Of a DNA stretch of 64,000 nt, positions 63,704-64,000 are shown piece after piece (within the stretch, counting starts at the first letter, position 1; each line of letters begins with the position of its first letter). Origin of the DNA: an uncultured Lutimaribacter sp. (GTDB lineage Bacteria > Pseudomonadota > Alphaproteobacteria > Rhodobacterales > Rhodobacteraceae); the NCBI GenBank assembly GCA_913061505.1, contig CAJXSO010000003.1:54426-118425 (forward strand), written 5' to 3'. The notes under the pieces were generated by a model. That model was not told where the DNA came from. It saw only the letters and a list, made by a program, of their open reading frames with translations, and did not search any database. A program made the translations under genes and the position numbers.

Positions 63704-63732
63704 GGTATGGGGGCGGTTTGCCGCCCCTATCC
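63704..63732. terminator. Hairpin between convergent thiolase and zinc-ribbon genes
   Basis: GGGGCGG-TTTG-CCGCCCC (63710-63727) with further outer pairing GG-AT / AT-CC. No T-run follows on either side, so it would be a weak intrinsic terminator; it overlaps the last codons of the minus-strand gene. Confidence 0.4.
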
Positions 63733-63909
63733 CATGCCGCGCGCCATCAATGCGACAGCGGCCAGTGCGGCCACGAGTAGCACGCCGCCCACCACAGGCA
63801 CCCAGATGCGGTTTTTGGTGGGCGTCTGTGTCCAGCATTTGCCGCAATGCTGCGCCCCATATCGCAAGCTATGCCCGCAGTTTTCGCAGGTGAATATGCG
63901 CAAAGCCAT
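63727..63909 (-). CDS. Small zinc-ribbon membrane protein
   Basis: 60 residues. N-terminal zinc ribbon with CENC and CGKC pairs, an unusual CW after the second pair (HCGKCWTQT), and a C-terminal helix IWVPVVGGVLLVAALAAVALMA. It is probably inner-membrane anchored with the ribbon in the cytoplasm. No named function. Converges with the thiolase gene. Confidence 0.75.
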   Translation of the reverse strand: MALRIFTCENCGHSLRYGAQHCGKCWTQTPTKNRIWVPVVGGVLLVAALAAVALMARGMG

Positions 63910-64000
63910 GTGATACCCGTCGTTTCACCGTGCCCCCGTTTGGGGCAGGGTATTGGTGGAAAACGAAAAAGGCTGAACGGATCAAGAAACTGGAATGCGT

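Noticed and set aside
63910..64000. Regulatory element or gene start at the window end
   Set aside because: Only a minor GCCCCC/GGGGGC-type hairpin is seen; no start codon with ribosome site can be supported.

Overview
The window looks like chromosome from an alphaproteobacterium of the Rhodobacterales (Rhodobacter/Roseobacter group). This rests on gene content and order: a petABC operon, dapF-mtaB, ubiK divergent from lgt-midA-pgeF beside the 4.5S RNA gene, an Lrp-type regulator divergent from trxB, and a core-2-type glycosyltransferase with the long Rhodobacterales C-terminal extension. The DNA is GC-rich, apart from a clearly AT-richer stretch at about 11.1-13.3 kb. I cannot name a species. 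Most of the window is ordinary core and catabolic chromosome; the accessory points of interest are listed as findings.

Layout. 0-5.4 kb is the edge of a polysaccharide region: the tail of a mannose-1-phosphate guanylyltransferase and ugd, then a tightly coupled four-gene operon (HAD-UbiA fusion, GtrA, DprE1-like, DprE2-like) that matches the mycobacterial route to polyprenyl-phosphoryl-arabinose. 5.4-11 kb holds a Sel1-repeat protein and three exported proteins, two of unrecognised family. 11.1-13.4 kb is an AT-rich patch with a small membrane protein, an XRE regulator and the broken 3' end of a tyrosine recombinase beside tRNA-Lys, probably the scar of an integrated element. 13.5-19.9 kb has dapF, mtaB, a PaiB-like protein, a GST and petABC. 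19.9-25.1 kb is a homoprotocatechuate meta-cleavage operon (hpaR divergent from hpaF-E-D-G-H), followed by an SDR and a cytochrome P450 on the other strand. 27.2-32.4 kb is a complete urease operon (ureDA-orf62-BCEFG).

32.6-43.4 kb holds an imuB-type polymerase gene without imuA or dnaE2, an SRPBCC protein, nudC, ffs, ubiK, lgt-midA-pgeF, a 44-residue ORF behind a double CtrA-type box, lrp/trxB, an RraB-like protein, a rhodanese, dapD and aroQ. 43.4-47 kb is a divergent hybrid histidine kinase and LuxR-type response regulator. 47-52 kb has an AEC transporter, fghA and small metabolic genes, ornithine cyclodeaminase and an MFS transporter. 52.2-56.9 kb is a purine (urate to ureidoglycolate) degradation cluster with its permease. 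56.9-64 kb has a HIT protein, a glycosyltransferase, a sulfotransferase, gamma-glutamyltransferase, an anti-sigma/anti-anti-sigma pair, a thiolase and a zinc-ribbon membrane protein.

Working together: the purine cluster (urate ring opening, allantoin to ureidoglycolate to glyoxylate plus urea) and the urease operon form a nitrogen-scavenging route ending in ammonium. The hpa operon turns homoprotocatechuate into 4-hydroxy-2-oxoheptanedioate, although the final aldolase and the upstream hydroxylase are not in the window. All functional calls come from reading motifs by eye; no similarity search was run.
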